The notes below the pieces were generated by a model. It did not search any database and was not told where the DNA came from. It saw only the letters and a program-made list of their open reading frames with translations. DNA of 64,000 nucleotides from Gordoniibacillus chartarius. Its GTDB lineage: Bacteria > Bacillota > Bacilli > Paenibacillales > NBRC-103111. The stretch's first letter is position 1, and each line of letters starts with the position of its first letter. The stretch is taken from assembly GCF_042432825.1 (NCBI RefSeq), contig NZ_JBHLWN010000051.1:22168-86167 (forward strand), in the 5' to 3' direction. Shown here piece after piece: positions 17,784 to 25,506 of the stretch. A program made the position numbers and the translations under genes.

Positions 17784-18173
17784 ATGAATTTGAAGAGGCA
17801 GCAAGTGTTCACAGGGTCTCCTTGGGAGCCGGTCGTCGGCTATTGCCGGGCTATTCGAGTAGGTGACCGGATCGAAGTAGCCGGTACAACGGCCATGAAG
17901 GATGGCGAGGTCGTCGGGGAAGGCAGCCCGTATGAGCAGACCGTCTTCATCCTGCAGACGATTGAGAAGGCGCTTCAAGAGCTTGGCGCGGACTTATCCC
18001 ACGTCGTGCGCACGCGTATGTTTGTCACGGATATATCCCAATGGGAGTCGATCGGCAGAGCTCACGGCGAATTTTTCCGCGACATTCGGCCGGCTGCTTC
18101 CATGGTTGAAGTGAAGGCGCTCATCGACCCGCGTCTGATTGTGGAGATCGAGGCGGAGGCTATTGTCGGGTAA
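17784..18173 (+). CDS. RidA family protein (YjgF/YER057c/UK114)
   Basis: 129 residues from the ATG at 17784, 8 bases after GAGGAG. The usual RidA landmarks are present: GYCRAIRVGDRIEVAGTTA, then QTVFILQTIEKALQELGADL followed by HVVRTRMFVTDI, and the conserved end ASMVEVKALIDPRLIVEIEA. The Arg of VVRTRMF corresponds to the Arg that binds the substrate carboxylate in RidA. Family members hydrolyse reactive enamine/imine intermediates, such as 2-aminoacrylate. The gene stands alone, divergent from the small gene at 17439-17645 and followed by a terminator. Confidence 0.92.
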   Translation: MNLKRQQVFTGSPWEPVVGYCRAIRVGDRIEVAGTTAMKDGEVVGEGSPYEQTVFILQTIEKALQELGADLSHVVRTRMFVTDISQWESIGRAHGEFFRDIRPAASMVEVKALIDPRLIVEIEAEAIVG

Positions 18174-18208
18174 TCATTGGAGAAGATAATGTGTGCCTTC
18201 TGATCATA

Positions 18209-18244
18209 CGGAGAATAGGGCTGCCGCAGCAGCCCTATTCTCCG
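18209..18244. terminator. Bidirectional terminator between RidA and VOC genes
   Basis: CGGAGAATAGGGCTG (18209-18223) pairs perfectly over 15 bp with CAGCCCTATTCTCCG (18230-18244). It lies between two convergent genes. Confidence 0.75.
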
Positions 18245-18259
18245 ATCATTATTTTCCGC

Positions 18260-18646
18260 TTAACAGCTGATCATCCATAAGACGCCGAACTTGTCTTCCA
18301 CTTCGCCGTACGACCCGCCCCAGAAAACCGGTTCTAGCGGCTGCCGCACTTGGCCGCCGGCTGCGAGCTTCTCGAACGCGTTTCTGCCTTCGGCTTCGGC
18401 TTTAAACTGCAGATTCAAGCTGATGTCGTTTCCCCGCGTTAATGGCGTCATGGAATCGGCCATAAAGAACGTGACCCCGGCGGCCGTAAAGCACATATGC
18501 ATGACTTTGTCCTTCAGCCCTTCAATCGGCTCGGGAGCATCGCCATACGTCATGACGGAGTTGATCTCCCCGCCGAGCGCACCGATGTAGAACTCCGCTT
18601 GCGCCCTCGCATCCTCTGAAAATAAAAACGGTATCAGCGTTGCCAT
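18260..18646 (-). CDS. VOC family protein (PhnB/3-demethylubiquinone methyltransferase-like fold)
   Basis: 128 residues from the ATG at 18646, which is 9 bases after GGAAGG. The sequence ATLIPFLFSEDARAQAEFY, then VMTYGDAPEPIEGLKDKVMH, then FFMADSMTPLTRGNDISLNL and the closing GGSYGEVEDKFGVLWMISC follow the PhnB-like VOC family closely. The end motif DKFGVLWMI is typical. Such proteins are often annotated as 3-demethylubiquinone-9 3-methyltransferase by similarity, which is not a credible activity in a menaquinone organism. The true role is unknown. Confidence 0.88.
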   Translation of the reverse strand: MATLIPFLFSEDARAQAEFYIGALGGEINSVMTYGDAPEPIEGLKDKVMHMCFTAAGVTFFMADSMTPLTRGNDISLNLQFKAEAEGRNAFEKLAAGGQVRQPLEPVFWGGSYGEVEDKFGVLWMISC

Positions 18647-18927
18647 TACTCTCATCCTTCCCAGCTTGATTTGAACTGCCTCCGATTCCAATATAGCAGT
18701 TCTGCGTGGGCGGGATTTCTTTTCAATTGCTGAAATTGACGGCGGCCTGCGCCTGCCCTGGATAGCGGTTTTGAAGGTGTTATTTTGCTTGTTATCCTGC
18801 GGATGAAACAAATCACGGTTCCGTGGTGGCTCGGTGCCCGGAAGACGACCCTCTTTGGGCGGTCTTGGGACGCTGTGGCGGTTCGATGCCGAGAAGACGC
18901 CCCTTTCTATATCGGCGCAGCAAACGC
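18647..18927. other. Intergenic region carrying a dispersed repeat
   Basis: No gene is supported here. The first part (18650-18680) is the VOC gene leader. From 18770 it contains one copy of the repeat also found at 40308 and 63801. The remainder, to 18927, has no other structure that I can see. Confidence 0.5.
18770..18835 (+). repeat. Dispersed intergenic repeat, copy 1
   Basis: It starts TTTGAAGGTGTTATTTTGC and then TTGTTAT, followed after a variable middle by CAAATCACGGTTCCGTGG. The first 19 bases are identical to the copy at 63801, and the right end CAAAT...GGTTCCGT also matches. A more diverged copy lies at 40308. Confidence 0.6.
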
Positions 18928-18963
18928 AAAAAAGCCGCAAGCACCAAAAGGCCTGCGGCTTCC
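18928..18963 (-). terminator. Rho-independent terminator of the agu operon
   Basis: Read on the minus strand, GCCGCAGGC and GCTTGCGGC form the stem, followed by TTTTTT. It lies just past the stop of aguB. Confidence 0.85.
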
Positions 18964-18971
18964 ACTCGATA

Positions 18972-19847
18972 TTAAATCATTCTTTCCCCGTCATACGTCG
19001 CGATCACCTTGTACAGATCCGGACGGCGATCGCGGAAGATGCCCCACTCAATGCGCTGCGTCTCGAGCTGATCCAGATCGAACTCCGCAACGAGCACCGT
19101 CTCTTCCGTACGGCCGGCTTCGGCAACGAAGTTGCCCTGCGGGCCGGCGATAAACGACGAGCCGTAGAACGTAATCGAGGAATCCTCATCGGACTCCACG
19201 CCGATCCGGTTCGATGCGATTACCGGCATCAGGTTGCAGGCCGCATGGCCGCGCATGCACATTTGCCAGTGGTCTTTGGAGTCGATCGAGCCGTCCTGCG
19301 GCTCCGAGCCGATCGCGGTCGGGTAGAACAGCAGCTCGGCGCCCATAAGCGCCATCACGCGCGCCGCTTCCGGATACCACTGATCCCAGCAGACGCCGAC
19401 GCCGATCTTGGCGTACCGCGTGTTCCACACCTTGAAGCCCGTATCGCCCGGGTTAAAATAAAACTTCTCCTCATACCCCGGACCGTCCGGAATATGGCTC
19501 TTGCGGTACAAGCCCAGCACCGTGCCGTCGGCGTCAATGACCGCCAGCGAGTTGTAGCGGGCGTAATTCTTCTTCTCGTAGAAGGAGATCGGAAGTACTA
19601 CCTGCAGCTCCTTCGCAATTGCGCGGAAGTGCTGAATCGCTTTATTTTGCTCAAGCTCCGTGGCGTAGACGTAGTAGTCGGACTTTTCCTTCTGGCAGAA
19701 GTACGGCGTCTCGAACAGCTCCTGGAGCAGGATGATTTGCGCGCCTTGTGCAGCGGCTTCCCGCACCAGCTTCTCGCCCTTCGCAATGTTCTCTTCAATA
19801 TTCGTCGAGCAGCTCATTTGCGTAGCCGCTACTTTTACTTTTCTCAT
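18972..19847 (-). CDS. aguB: N-carbamoylputrescine amidase
   Basis: 291 residues, the usual length. It belongs to the nitrilase superfamily, with the full catalytic triad: Glu in ILLQELFETPYF, Lys in LYRKSHIPDGPGY and Cys in IGVGVCWDQWYPE. The segments KDHWQMCMRGHAACNLMPVI and ASNRIG are typical of AguB. It hydrolyses N-carbamoylputrescine to putrescine, CO2 and ammonia, the last step of the agmatine route. The ATG follows AGGGGGAGAAACC. It lies 25 bases after aguA on the same strand, so the two form an operon. Confidence 0.95.
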   Translation of the reverse strand: MRKVKVAATQMSCSTNIEENIAKGEKLVREAAAQGAQIILLQELFETPYFCQKEKSDYYVYATELEQNKAIQHFRAIAKELQVVLPISFYEKKNYARYNSLAVIDADGTVLGLYRKSHIPDGPGYEEKFYFNPGDTGFKVWNTRYAKIGVGVCWDQWYPEAARVMALMGAELLFYPTAIGSEPQDGSIDSKDHWQMCMRGHAACNLMPVIASNRIGVESDEDSSITFYGSSFIAGPQGNFVAEAGRTEETVLVAEFDLDQLETQRIEWGIFRDRRPDLYKVIATYDGERMI

Positions 19848-19872
19848 GGTTTCTCCCCCTATCCTTTGAAAA

Positions 19873-20925
19873 TTAAGGCATTTGCTGTGTCGTACAGTGA
19901 ACGTTGCCGCCTTCTTTAATGATGGCCATACCGTCTACCGTGCGGATGCGGCGCTCCGGGAATGCAGCCTGCAGCGCTGCGACAGCTTGCTTGTCGGTCT
20001 CTGCGGCCGTACCGCCGAAGATCGGCAGGATGATGCCGCCGTTCACAAAATAGAAATTGAGGTAGCTCAACGTCAGTCGCGAGTCTTCGAAGTCCACCCG
20101 CGGCGGCTGCGGCAGCTCGATGATTTGCAGCTCGCGGCCTTGGGCATCCTTTGTAGAGCGAAGTATGCTCAGGTTCTCTTGTGTAATTTCATAGTTGGCG
20201 TCCGAAGGATCGTAGCAGGTCTGGATAATCACCTTGCCCGGCGCCGCGAAGCAGGCGATGTTATCGACGTGACCGTCCGTTTCGTCGCCGTCGAGGCCGC
20301 GCTTCAGCCAAATCACCTTGTCGATATTGACGAACTTGCGGAGCTCTTCTTCGATATGCTCACGCTGCAGCTCCGGATTGCGGTTCGTGTTCAGCAAGCA
20401 CTCTTCGGTCGTAAGCAGCGTGCCTTCGCCGTCGACATGGATCGAGCCGCCTTCCATCACAAGCGGCGCATCGAAGCGGCGTACGCCGTAATGCTCAAGA
20501 ATTTGCGGTGCAACCGCGTCGTCGAGGTCCCACGGCGAATATTTGCCGCCCCAGGCATTAAACTTCCAGTTTACGCCGGCTACCTCGCCTTGGCCGTTTA
20601 CGACGAACGTCGGACCATTGTCGCGCAGCCATGCGTCGTTGTGCTCGATCGGCAGCAGCTCGATCGGATGTACAGTCGGACCTTCCCGGTGGAGCGCTTC
20701 GCGCACCTTCTCGGCATCAGCCGCATTGACGACTACGCCTACCGGCTCGAATTCGGCGATGGCGCGAATCACCTGCGTGTAGCCGCCGCAGACGTTGGCA
20801 TAATCGTCCGGGTAAACCATGGAGGCCTGAATCGGCCAAGAAATCAACGTGCGTGTATGTGGAGCCCACTCCGGGGGCATGCGATAATTCAGTTCTCTTG
20901 GATACGTCATGTCGGCATCTCTCAT
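19873..20925 (-). CDS. aguA: Agmatine deiminase
   Basis: 350 residues, in the normal range. The opening YRMPPEWAPHTRTLISWP, the substrate-site motif HNDAWLRDNGPTFVVN, the metal-free catalytic residues in LVMEGGSIHVDGEGTLLTTE and DGDETDGHVDN, and the C-terminal GGNVHCTTQQMP with the nucleophilic Cys all match AguA (guanidine-modifying superfamily). It converts agmatine to N-carbamoylputrescine and ammonia. An in-frame ATG 15 bases further in (20910) is an alternative start; neither has a strong ribosome binding site. aguB follows directly. Confidence 0.95.
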   Translation of the reverse strand: MRDADMTYPRELNYRMPPEWAPHTRTLISWPIQASMVYPDDYANVCGGYTQVIRAIAEFEPVGVVVNAADAEKVREALHREGPTVHPIELLPIEHNDAWLRDNGPTFVVNGQGEVAGVNWKFNAWGGKYSPWDLDDAVAPQILEHYGVRRFDAPLVMEGGSIHVDGEGTLLTTEECLLNTNRNPELQREHIEEELRKFVNIDKVIWLKRGLDGDETDGHVDNIACFAAPGKVIIQTCYDPSDANYEITQENLSILRSTKDAQGRELQIIELPQPPRVDFEDSRLTLSYLNFYFVNGGIILPIFGGTAAETDKQAVAALQAAFPERRIRTVDGMAIIKEGGNVHCTTQQMP

Positions 20926-21047
20926 TTCTATGAGTATTCGGGATCAGCCAGCCATGTTGCCGTTTGTTGCTCGTGCTCGTCCCTGAGCCGACCCAAACAA
21001 CATCATACATGAAACGTCCCTCGCACTCAATGAATAAATCTGGTCGA

Positions 21048-22508
21048 TCAGGTGAGTGATTTCCCTAATCCGGCCAGCCATGCCCGCAGGCGCTCCAAAG
21101 CGCCGGGCATCCTCACCTGCAGCGAACCGAGCTCGTAGCGTCCGTCAGCCTGCTTTCCTTCCATAGCGAACTCGACCCCCGGCCGCCCCGTATCCGGATC
21201 GACGAGCGCGAGCCGCAGCGAATACAGGCCTTCGGGCAGACGGCTCGGCAGCCGAACCACGACATGGCTTGCCGTCTCGCCCGGCAGCCATGTCTGTGCC
21301 AGCCCCGTCACCCGCTCGCTGGCCACCGTCTCGCCTTGCCCGCTAACCAGCGCCACCTCTAACGGCCAGTCGTAATAGAACGAAGCAACTCCATCATTGC
21401 GCATCTTCAGCGATACCGGAACTTCGCCGCCTGTAACGGCCGATTCCGGATAGCTCAACTCGGCGACGCGCAGCCGATATCCCATTCGCTTCAGCAGCTT
21501 ATCCATATTCGCCTGCTCGGCGGCGTTTACCTCCAGTCCCGCAGGGCTGCTCGGACCGAGCCAGGAGACGTGACTGCGCTCCACCATCTGCAGCACTTCG
21601 TTCACCCGGCCGTTTTGCACGTAGCTTCGTACCTGTCCGGCGTTGGCGAATTCCCCTCCGCTCGGCGCCTGCTTCCAAAAGTCCGGCATGCCGGGCAGCC
21701 TGACGTCGCCTGCCAGCAGCGACAAGTACCCGTTCTCGAACCAATCCACGAAATCCGCCGTCGCCCCCGGGCTCCCGAACATGTCGTTATACAAGCCGAT
21801 CCCGTGTCCGCCGGCAATCGGGTAAGGCCGCCTCATCAGCAGCCGCTTCGTCGGGAACGCCTCCAGGTAATGCTTCACATAACGGTCAGAGGTCGCCATT
21901 GGAGGGAAAGGAATGTTCATCGTATCGTTGCTGTAGGTGTGCCACTCGCCCCAATGCCCGAGGCTGCCCAGTGCGATGAAGGCGACCCGCGGGTCTTTAT
22001 CGTATCGCGCTCCCAGCGCGGCGATCGCTTCTTTGTGCCGCTGAATGAACGTCTCGTTGCTATAGTTCGGACTGAATCCTTTGCCGACCTCTTCATCATA
22101 TTGGATCCCGTCGCGCCCAATCTCTTCATAGAGCCAATCCGGAATGTCGCGGTGGGCCTTGTCGGTTGCATAGTCGGCGACGAACCGGAAGATGACCCGT
22201 ACGCCCTGCCTGCCCCATTCGTCAAGCTTGAACCTCCGCTCCAACCCGGCAAAATCATACCGTCCCCGCTCCGGCTCCAGCTCCCGCCATGTGACTACCG
22301 CATACACCAGCTTATGCGGCTGGCGGTACGGTCCTTGGTCGGCCGGGGGCGCGAAGCCCATAAAAGGATTGTATAGCACGGTCGTCAGCTCGCGCGGCGC
22401 CACCGTCACTTCGTCCGCAGCCGCTTCGCCCGGAGCCATGCCCGCGACCGTACCCGTGGCGGCAACGACGGCAAGCCCGATTATTGCACTCTTCATCCAC
22501 ATTTGCAT
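21048..22508 (-). CDS. Secreted DUF4832-type protein, glycosidase-like barrel
   Basis: 486 residues with a signal peptide: MQMWMKSAIIGLAVVAATGT, probable cleavage near 30 (AAADE). The ATG follows GGCGGAGGG. The mature part starts with VLYNPFMGFAPP, and VVTWRELEPERGRYDF resembles the substrate-side loop of glycoside hydrolase-like TIM barrels. IALGSLGHWGEWHTY may carry catalytic acids (Glu in GEWH). A beta-sandwich module follows (about 345-460: VPVSLKMRNDGVASFYYDWP), as in DUF4832. The function is not established; a polysaccharide-degrading or binding role is an inference. It lies upstream of aguA but is separated by 122 bp. Confidence 0.75.
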   Translation of the reverse strand: MQMWMKSAIIGLAVVAATGTVAGMAPGEAAADEVTVAPRELTTVLYNPFMGFAPPADQGPYRQPHKLVYAVVTWRELEPERGRYDFAGLERRFKLDEWGRQGVRVIFRFVADYATDKAHRDIPDWLYEEIGRDGIQYDEEVGKGFSPNYSNETFIQRHKEAIAALGARYDKDPRVAFIALGSLGHWGEWHTYSNDTMNIPFPPMATSDRYVKHYLEAFPTKRLLMRRPYPIAGGHGIGLYNDMFGSPGATADFVDWFENGYLSLLAGDVRLPGMPDFWKQAPSGGEFANAGQVRSYVQNGRVNEVLQMVERSHVSWLGPSSPAGLEVNAAEQANMDKLLKRMGYRLRVAELSYPESAVTGGEVPVSLKMRNDGVASFYYDWPLEVALVSGQGETVASERVTGLAQTWLPGETASHVVVRLPSRLPEGLYSLRLALVDPDTGRPGVEFAMEGKQADGRYELGSLQVRMPGALERLRAWLAGLGKSLT

Positions 22509-22572
22509 GCTGACTGCCCTCCGCCTTCTTGCTGCAATGATCTATCTAAAGTCACGGCTTACGCACTATATT

Positions 22573-23286
22573 TTAGCAAATGCAAGTCTTCTTCTTCACG
22601 CCCAGCTTGCCGGCTTGCCCTACTTTGCGGATATAGTCCGCTGCCAGCGGCACTTTGCATGCGGTATCGCCTACATGGACATCCACTTTGCCGATTTTCT
22701 CCGCGATGCTTACAGCCTCGGCATGAAGCTCGGTGATGTAGCTGCCGACCGCAATGACGAATCCGTTCATCACGTAGCGCACCCGGTTTCTCTCTTGATG
22801 GACGGTCTCTTCCACCCGCCTGAGCAGAGCACGGAACTCGCCCAAATCAAGCCGTTCGTCCGGCGTAATCGCGATGTAATTCGCATAGGTGCTCCAGCCG
22901 CACGTGGCGACCATCTCTTCCGGCGATTCGATCCATTCCTTGGCGAGCTCCACCGCATAGGGGCTTTCGGCGGCGATCCAGGCTACGGTGTATTCGGCGA
23001 TCATATACCAGTTCGCTTTGCGCACCCACGCCTGCAGCAGCTCTTTGGTAACCGCCTTCGGATTGACGGTCAAGCCCGCAAGGTACATGGCATCGCCGTT
23101 TCCCGTTTCATAGAGCGCTTTGGCCAAGTCCTGATCTTTCTTGACATCTTTCACCAGCTTCTTCAGATCGCCTACCTTGACGCCGAACAGCGGCTCCTTC
23201 GCTCCGTGGCGCAGGAAGATTTGCTTCGTTTGATGCGAGCCCATCGCCTCGAGCTTGTCCATAACGTCTTGTATGGTCATCGACAT
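22573..23286 (-). CDS. DNA alkylation repair protein (AlkD/HEAT-repeat family)
   Basis: 237 residues built of helical repeats. The motifs KQIFLRHGAKEPLFGVKVGD, LKKLVKDVKKDQDLAKALYE, MYLAGLTVNPKAVTKELLQA and the Trp-rich VRKANWYMIAEYTVAWIAAE belong to the DNA_alkylation (AlkD-like) family. AlkD is a DNA glycosylase that removes bulky N3- and N7-alkylpurines without base flipping. The end KLGVKKKTCIC is a family variant typical of non-AlkC/AlkD branches, so true glycosylase activity is uncertain. The ATG follows GAGGGTGA. Confidence 0.87.
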   Translation of the reverse strand: MSMTIQDVMDKLEAMGSHQTKQIFLRHGAKEPLFGVKVGDLKKLVKDVKKDQDLAKALYETGNGDAMYLAGLTVNPKAVTKELLQAWVRKANWYMIAEYTVAWIAAESPYAVELAKEWIESPEEMVATCGWSTYANYIAITPDERLDLGEFRALLRRVEETVHQERNRVRYVMNGFVIAVGSYITELHAEAVSIAEKIGKVDVHVGDTACKVPLAADYIRKVGQAGKLGVKKKTCIC

Positions 23287-23350
23287 GTACGACTCACCCT
23301 CGTTTCAAAATGTCCCCCTACTGGGTTCGACCGGTCATTAACAAAATCCT

Positions 23351-23539
23351 CTACATCTTGATCGTAAAGGCTCGTTTCAATTCTTTGCAAAGCAGGTACC
23401 CAGCGCCAAAGCCAACCGCGATGCCAACGCTGTTGAACGTTGCGGCAGGTATGTCTGGAAGCAAGAGCGAGAGACTGACAAGCAGGGTTGTCCCTTCCGA
23501 TTTCACATACGGATGCACCGCAGCATGAGCAGCCTTCAT
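23351..23539 (-). CDS. Possible small membrane protein, 62 residues (doubtful)
   Basis: The frame reads MKAAHAAVHPYVKSEGTTLL and continues with one hydrophobic stretch, VGIAVGFGAGYLLCKEL, before ending KRAFTIKM. There is no ribosome binding site before the ATG. It lies in a 500-bp gap between the AlkD-like and AraC genes. It may be a real small protein, or the C-terminal remnant of a membrane protein. The rest of the gap (23540-23789) shows no gene; an AT-rich stretch at 23680-23705 could hold a promoter. Confidence 0.3.
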   Translation of the reverse strand: MKAAHAAVHPYVKSEGTTLLVSLSLLLPDIPAATFNSVGIAVGFGAGYLLCKELKRAFTIKM

Positions 23540-23789
23540 TGCAATGCAAAAAGGAATGTCAAGGCGCTCGACTGCCTTTTATCCAGCCTCCAATTCCCGC
23601 CTATCCCACCAGCTTGCCGCCTTCGTCCAGTCGATTCTCCTTTCCTTACGCGATACCTCGTGCACTCTTCTTGATCTTCGACTATAGTAAAATTAACTTC
23701 CTTATTCTCTCGTACCTGTCACCTCCGAGCACGGAATGACCGGAAGAGAGTCGGACGGCGTGATAGGATCATGACATGGAGGTATCGGG

Positions 23790-24638
23790 ATGGAATGGCT
23801 GACGCGAATGAAGGATGCGCTGGACTTGATCGAATGCCGCATGGAGGAACCGCTCGATATCAATGAAATTGCAAAGGTCGCTTATTCGTCGCCGTTTCAT
23901 TTTCAGCGGAAGTTCCACATCTTGACTGGGTTTACGGTCGCGGAGTATGTGCGCAGGCGCAAGCTGACCTTGGCCGCTCAAGAGCTGGCGGTTTCTTCGG
24001 CGAAAGTGATCGACATTGCGCTGAAATACGGCTACGAGTCGCCAGAGGCGTTCGCCAAGGCGTTCCGCAAGGCGCACGGGATCACTCCCTCCGCGGCGCG
24101 CGAGCCCGGCGTCAAGCTCAAAGCGTTCCCCCGCATTACCTTTCATCTATCCTTGAAGGGAGATAAGGAAATGGACTACAGAATCATAGACAAGGCCGCA
24201 TTCCCGGTAATCGGCAAGGCGGTTCGCCTAACGTGCAAGGACGGCGAGAACTTGCGGGAGATTCCGAAGCTCTGGGGCGAGTTCAAAGCGGACGGCAGTG
24301 AGGATAAGCTGATCATAACTACAGGCGCCAAGGAAATCCTCGGCATCTGTATGGATCACACAGGCGAAGACTTTACGTACATGATCGCTGTGGAAGGAGA
24401 CGCTGCCTCGGCTGAATTCGAAGTGCGCAGCATTCCTGCGGCTACCTGGGCGATATTCACTTCCGTTGGCCCTATGCCGGGAGCGATTCAACAAGTTTGG
24501 CAGCGCATTTACCAGGAGTGGTTCCCGGCCACAGGCTACGAGCATGCCGGAACGGCCGAAATGGAAGTCTATCCGCCCGGCGACCCGAATGCGGACGATT
24601 ACCGCTGCGAAGTATGGATTCCGATTGTGAAGAAATAA
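23790..24638 (+). CDS. AraC-family regulator with GyrI-like effector-binding domain
   Basis: 282 residues. The N-terminal AraC DNA-binding domain occupies about 8-105: the first helix-turn-helix near INEIAKVAYSSPFHFQRKFH, the second near VIDIALKYGYESPEAFAKAF with RKAHGITPSAAR. The C-terminal GyrI-like domain occupies about 125-282 (MDYRIIDKAAFPVIGKAVRL ... YRCEVWIPIVKK), with the conserved Glu in YRCEVWIP. This domain order is that of the Rob/BltR-like drug- or ligand-sensing regulators. No target is obvious; it stands alone and has its own terminator. Confidence 0.92.
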   Translation: MEWLTRMKDALDLIECRMEEPLDINEIAKVAYSSPFHFQRKFHILTGFTVAEYVRRRKLTLAAQELAVSSAKVIDIALKYGYESPEAFAKAFRKAHGITPSAAREPGVKLKAFPRITFHLSLKGDKEMDYRIIDKAAFPVIGKAVRLTCKDGENLREIPKLWGEFKADGSEDKLIITTGAKEILGICMDHTGEDFTYMIAVEGDAASAEFEVRSIPAATWAIFTSVGPMPGAIQQVWQRIYQEWFPATGYEHAGTAEMEVYPPGDPNADDYRCEVWIPIVKK

Positions 24639-24643
24639 GGGAG

Positions 24644-24671
24644 ACCGGTTGCCTCGGGCAGCCGGTTTTTT
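24644..24671 (+). terminator. Rho-independent terminator after the AraC/GyrI gene
   Basis: ACCGGTTGCC (24644-24653) pairs with GGCAGCCGGT (24657-24666), followed by TTTTT. Confidence 0.85.
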
Positions 24672-24771
24672 ATGTGATTTTGATAAAATTCATGATTTCA
24701 ATTAATACCTAGTTAACACTAGGCTATTAACATTGTAGATAACTAGGTAATAGAGAGGAATCCTTCCCTCC

Positions 24772-25368
24772 ATGTCCTTATTGTACAAAATAGGCAATAA
24801 CCCGATTATCGCAGCAGTTCGATCACCTGAGGACGTCCAACAGGCGCTGGACAGCCGGGTTGAGAACATCTTCTTCATGGGCGGCAACGTTAAGGAAATC
24901 ATCCACGCCGTCCGTTTGACGAAGGAGTCTAAGAAGGGTGCATTCGTTCATCTGGATCTGATTCGCGGCCTGTCGAGCACGGACAAGGAAAGTGTCGATT
25001 TCATCTCCGATTACGTCGGTGCCGACGGGATCGTCACACCGAAGAGCCATCTGATTAAGGAAGCGAAGCGAGCCGGTCTTTACGGCATCCTTCATCTGTT
25101 CGTTCTTGATTCTTTAGCGCTGCGGAACGGACTGAAGCTTGCCGCTAACGTTCAGCCCGATGCAATCGAGCTGATGCCCGGGGTCGTGACCAAAATCATT
25201 CAATCGTTCGCAGATTCAATGCCCGATACCCCGATCGTGGCCAGCGGTTTGATTCAAACGAGAGAAGAAGCCGCGGAAAGTCTTCATGCCGGGGCAACCA
25301 GCTTATCAGTCAGCGATGCGAGCTTATGGAACTTTACTTTCGCAGATTTGCGGGCAGCCGCCGTCTAG
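24772..25368 (+). CDS. glpP: Glycerol-3-phosphate-responsive antiterminator
   Basis: 198 residues, the normal length of GlpP. The TIM-barrel sequence includes NPIIAAVRSPEDVQQALDSR, VENIFFMGGNVKEII, AFVHLDLIRGLSSTDKESVD, GADGIVTPKSHLIKEAKRAG and QPDAIELMPGVVTKIIQSF, all GlpP landmarks. In Bacillus GlpP binds glycerol-3-phosphate and acts on leader mRNA of glp genes to prevent early termination. Here it is followed, 38 bases on, by a large terminator hairpin and then by a phosphodiesterase and ABC transport operon, which makes that hairpin a candidate target. Upstream, at 24708-24723, an inverted repeat CCTAGT...ACTAGG might be an operator. Confidence 0.95.
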   Translation: MSLLYKIGNNPIIAAVRSPEDVQQALDSRVENIFFMGGNVKEIIHAVRLTKESKKGAFVHLDLIRGLSSTDKESVDFISDYVGADGIVTPKSHLIKEAKRAGLYGILHLFVLDSLALRNGLKLAANVQPDAIELMPGVVTKIIQSFADSMPDTPIVASGLIQTREEAAESLHAGATSLSVSDASLWNFTFADLRAAAV

Positions 25369-25405
25369 CCCAAATTGCATATATCGAAGTTTGGAGTGAG
25401 GGAGA

Positions 25406-25471
25406 AGAGAAAGCTCTGAACAACGAACAGGGACATAGTCCTTTGTTTGTTGTCGGCGCTTTCTCTTTTTT
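25406..25471 (+). terminator. Large intrinsic terminator / candidate GlpP-controlled attenuator
   Basis: AGAGAAAGC (25406-25414) pairs with GCTTTCTCT (25458-25466); inside, ACAAC pairs with GTTGT and GGAC with GTCC, giving an almost continuous long hairpin, followed by TTTTTT. It lies 36 bases before the start codon of the phosphodiesterase. It may simply end the glpP transcript, or be read through with the help of GlpP so that the downstream operon is induced. No alternative antiterminator fold is obvious by eye. Confidence 0.85.
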
Positions 25472-25506
25472 GCTGTCCGCTTGAACTATAACCAGGAGGG
25501 ATTTAG

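Noticed and set aside
18834..19919. 361-codon open frame on the plus strand
   Set aside because: It is antisense to aguB, which has a complete nitrilase catalytic triad and a clear operon context.
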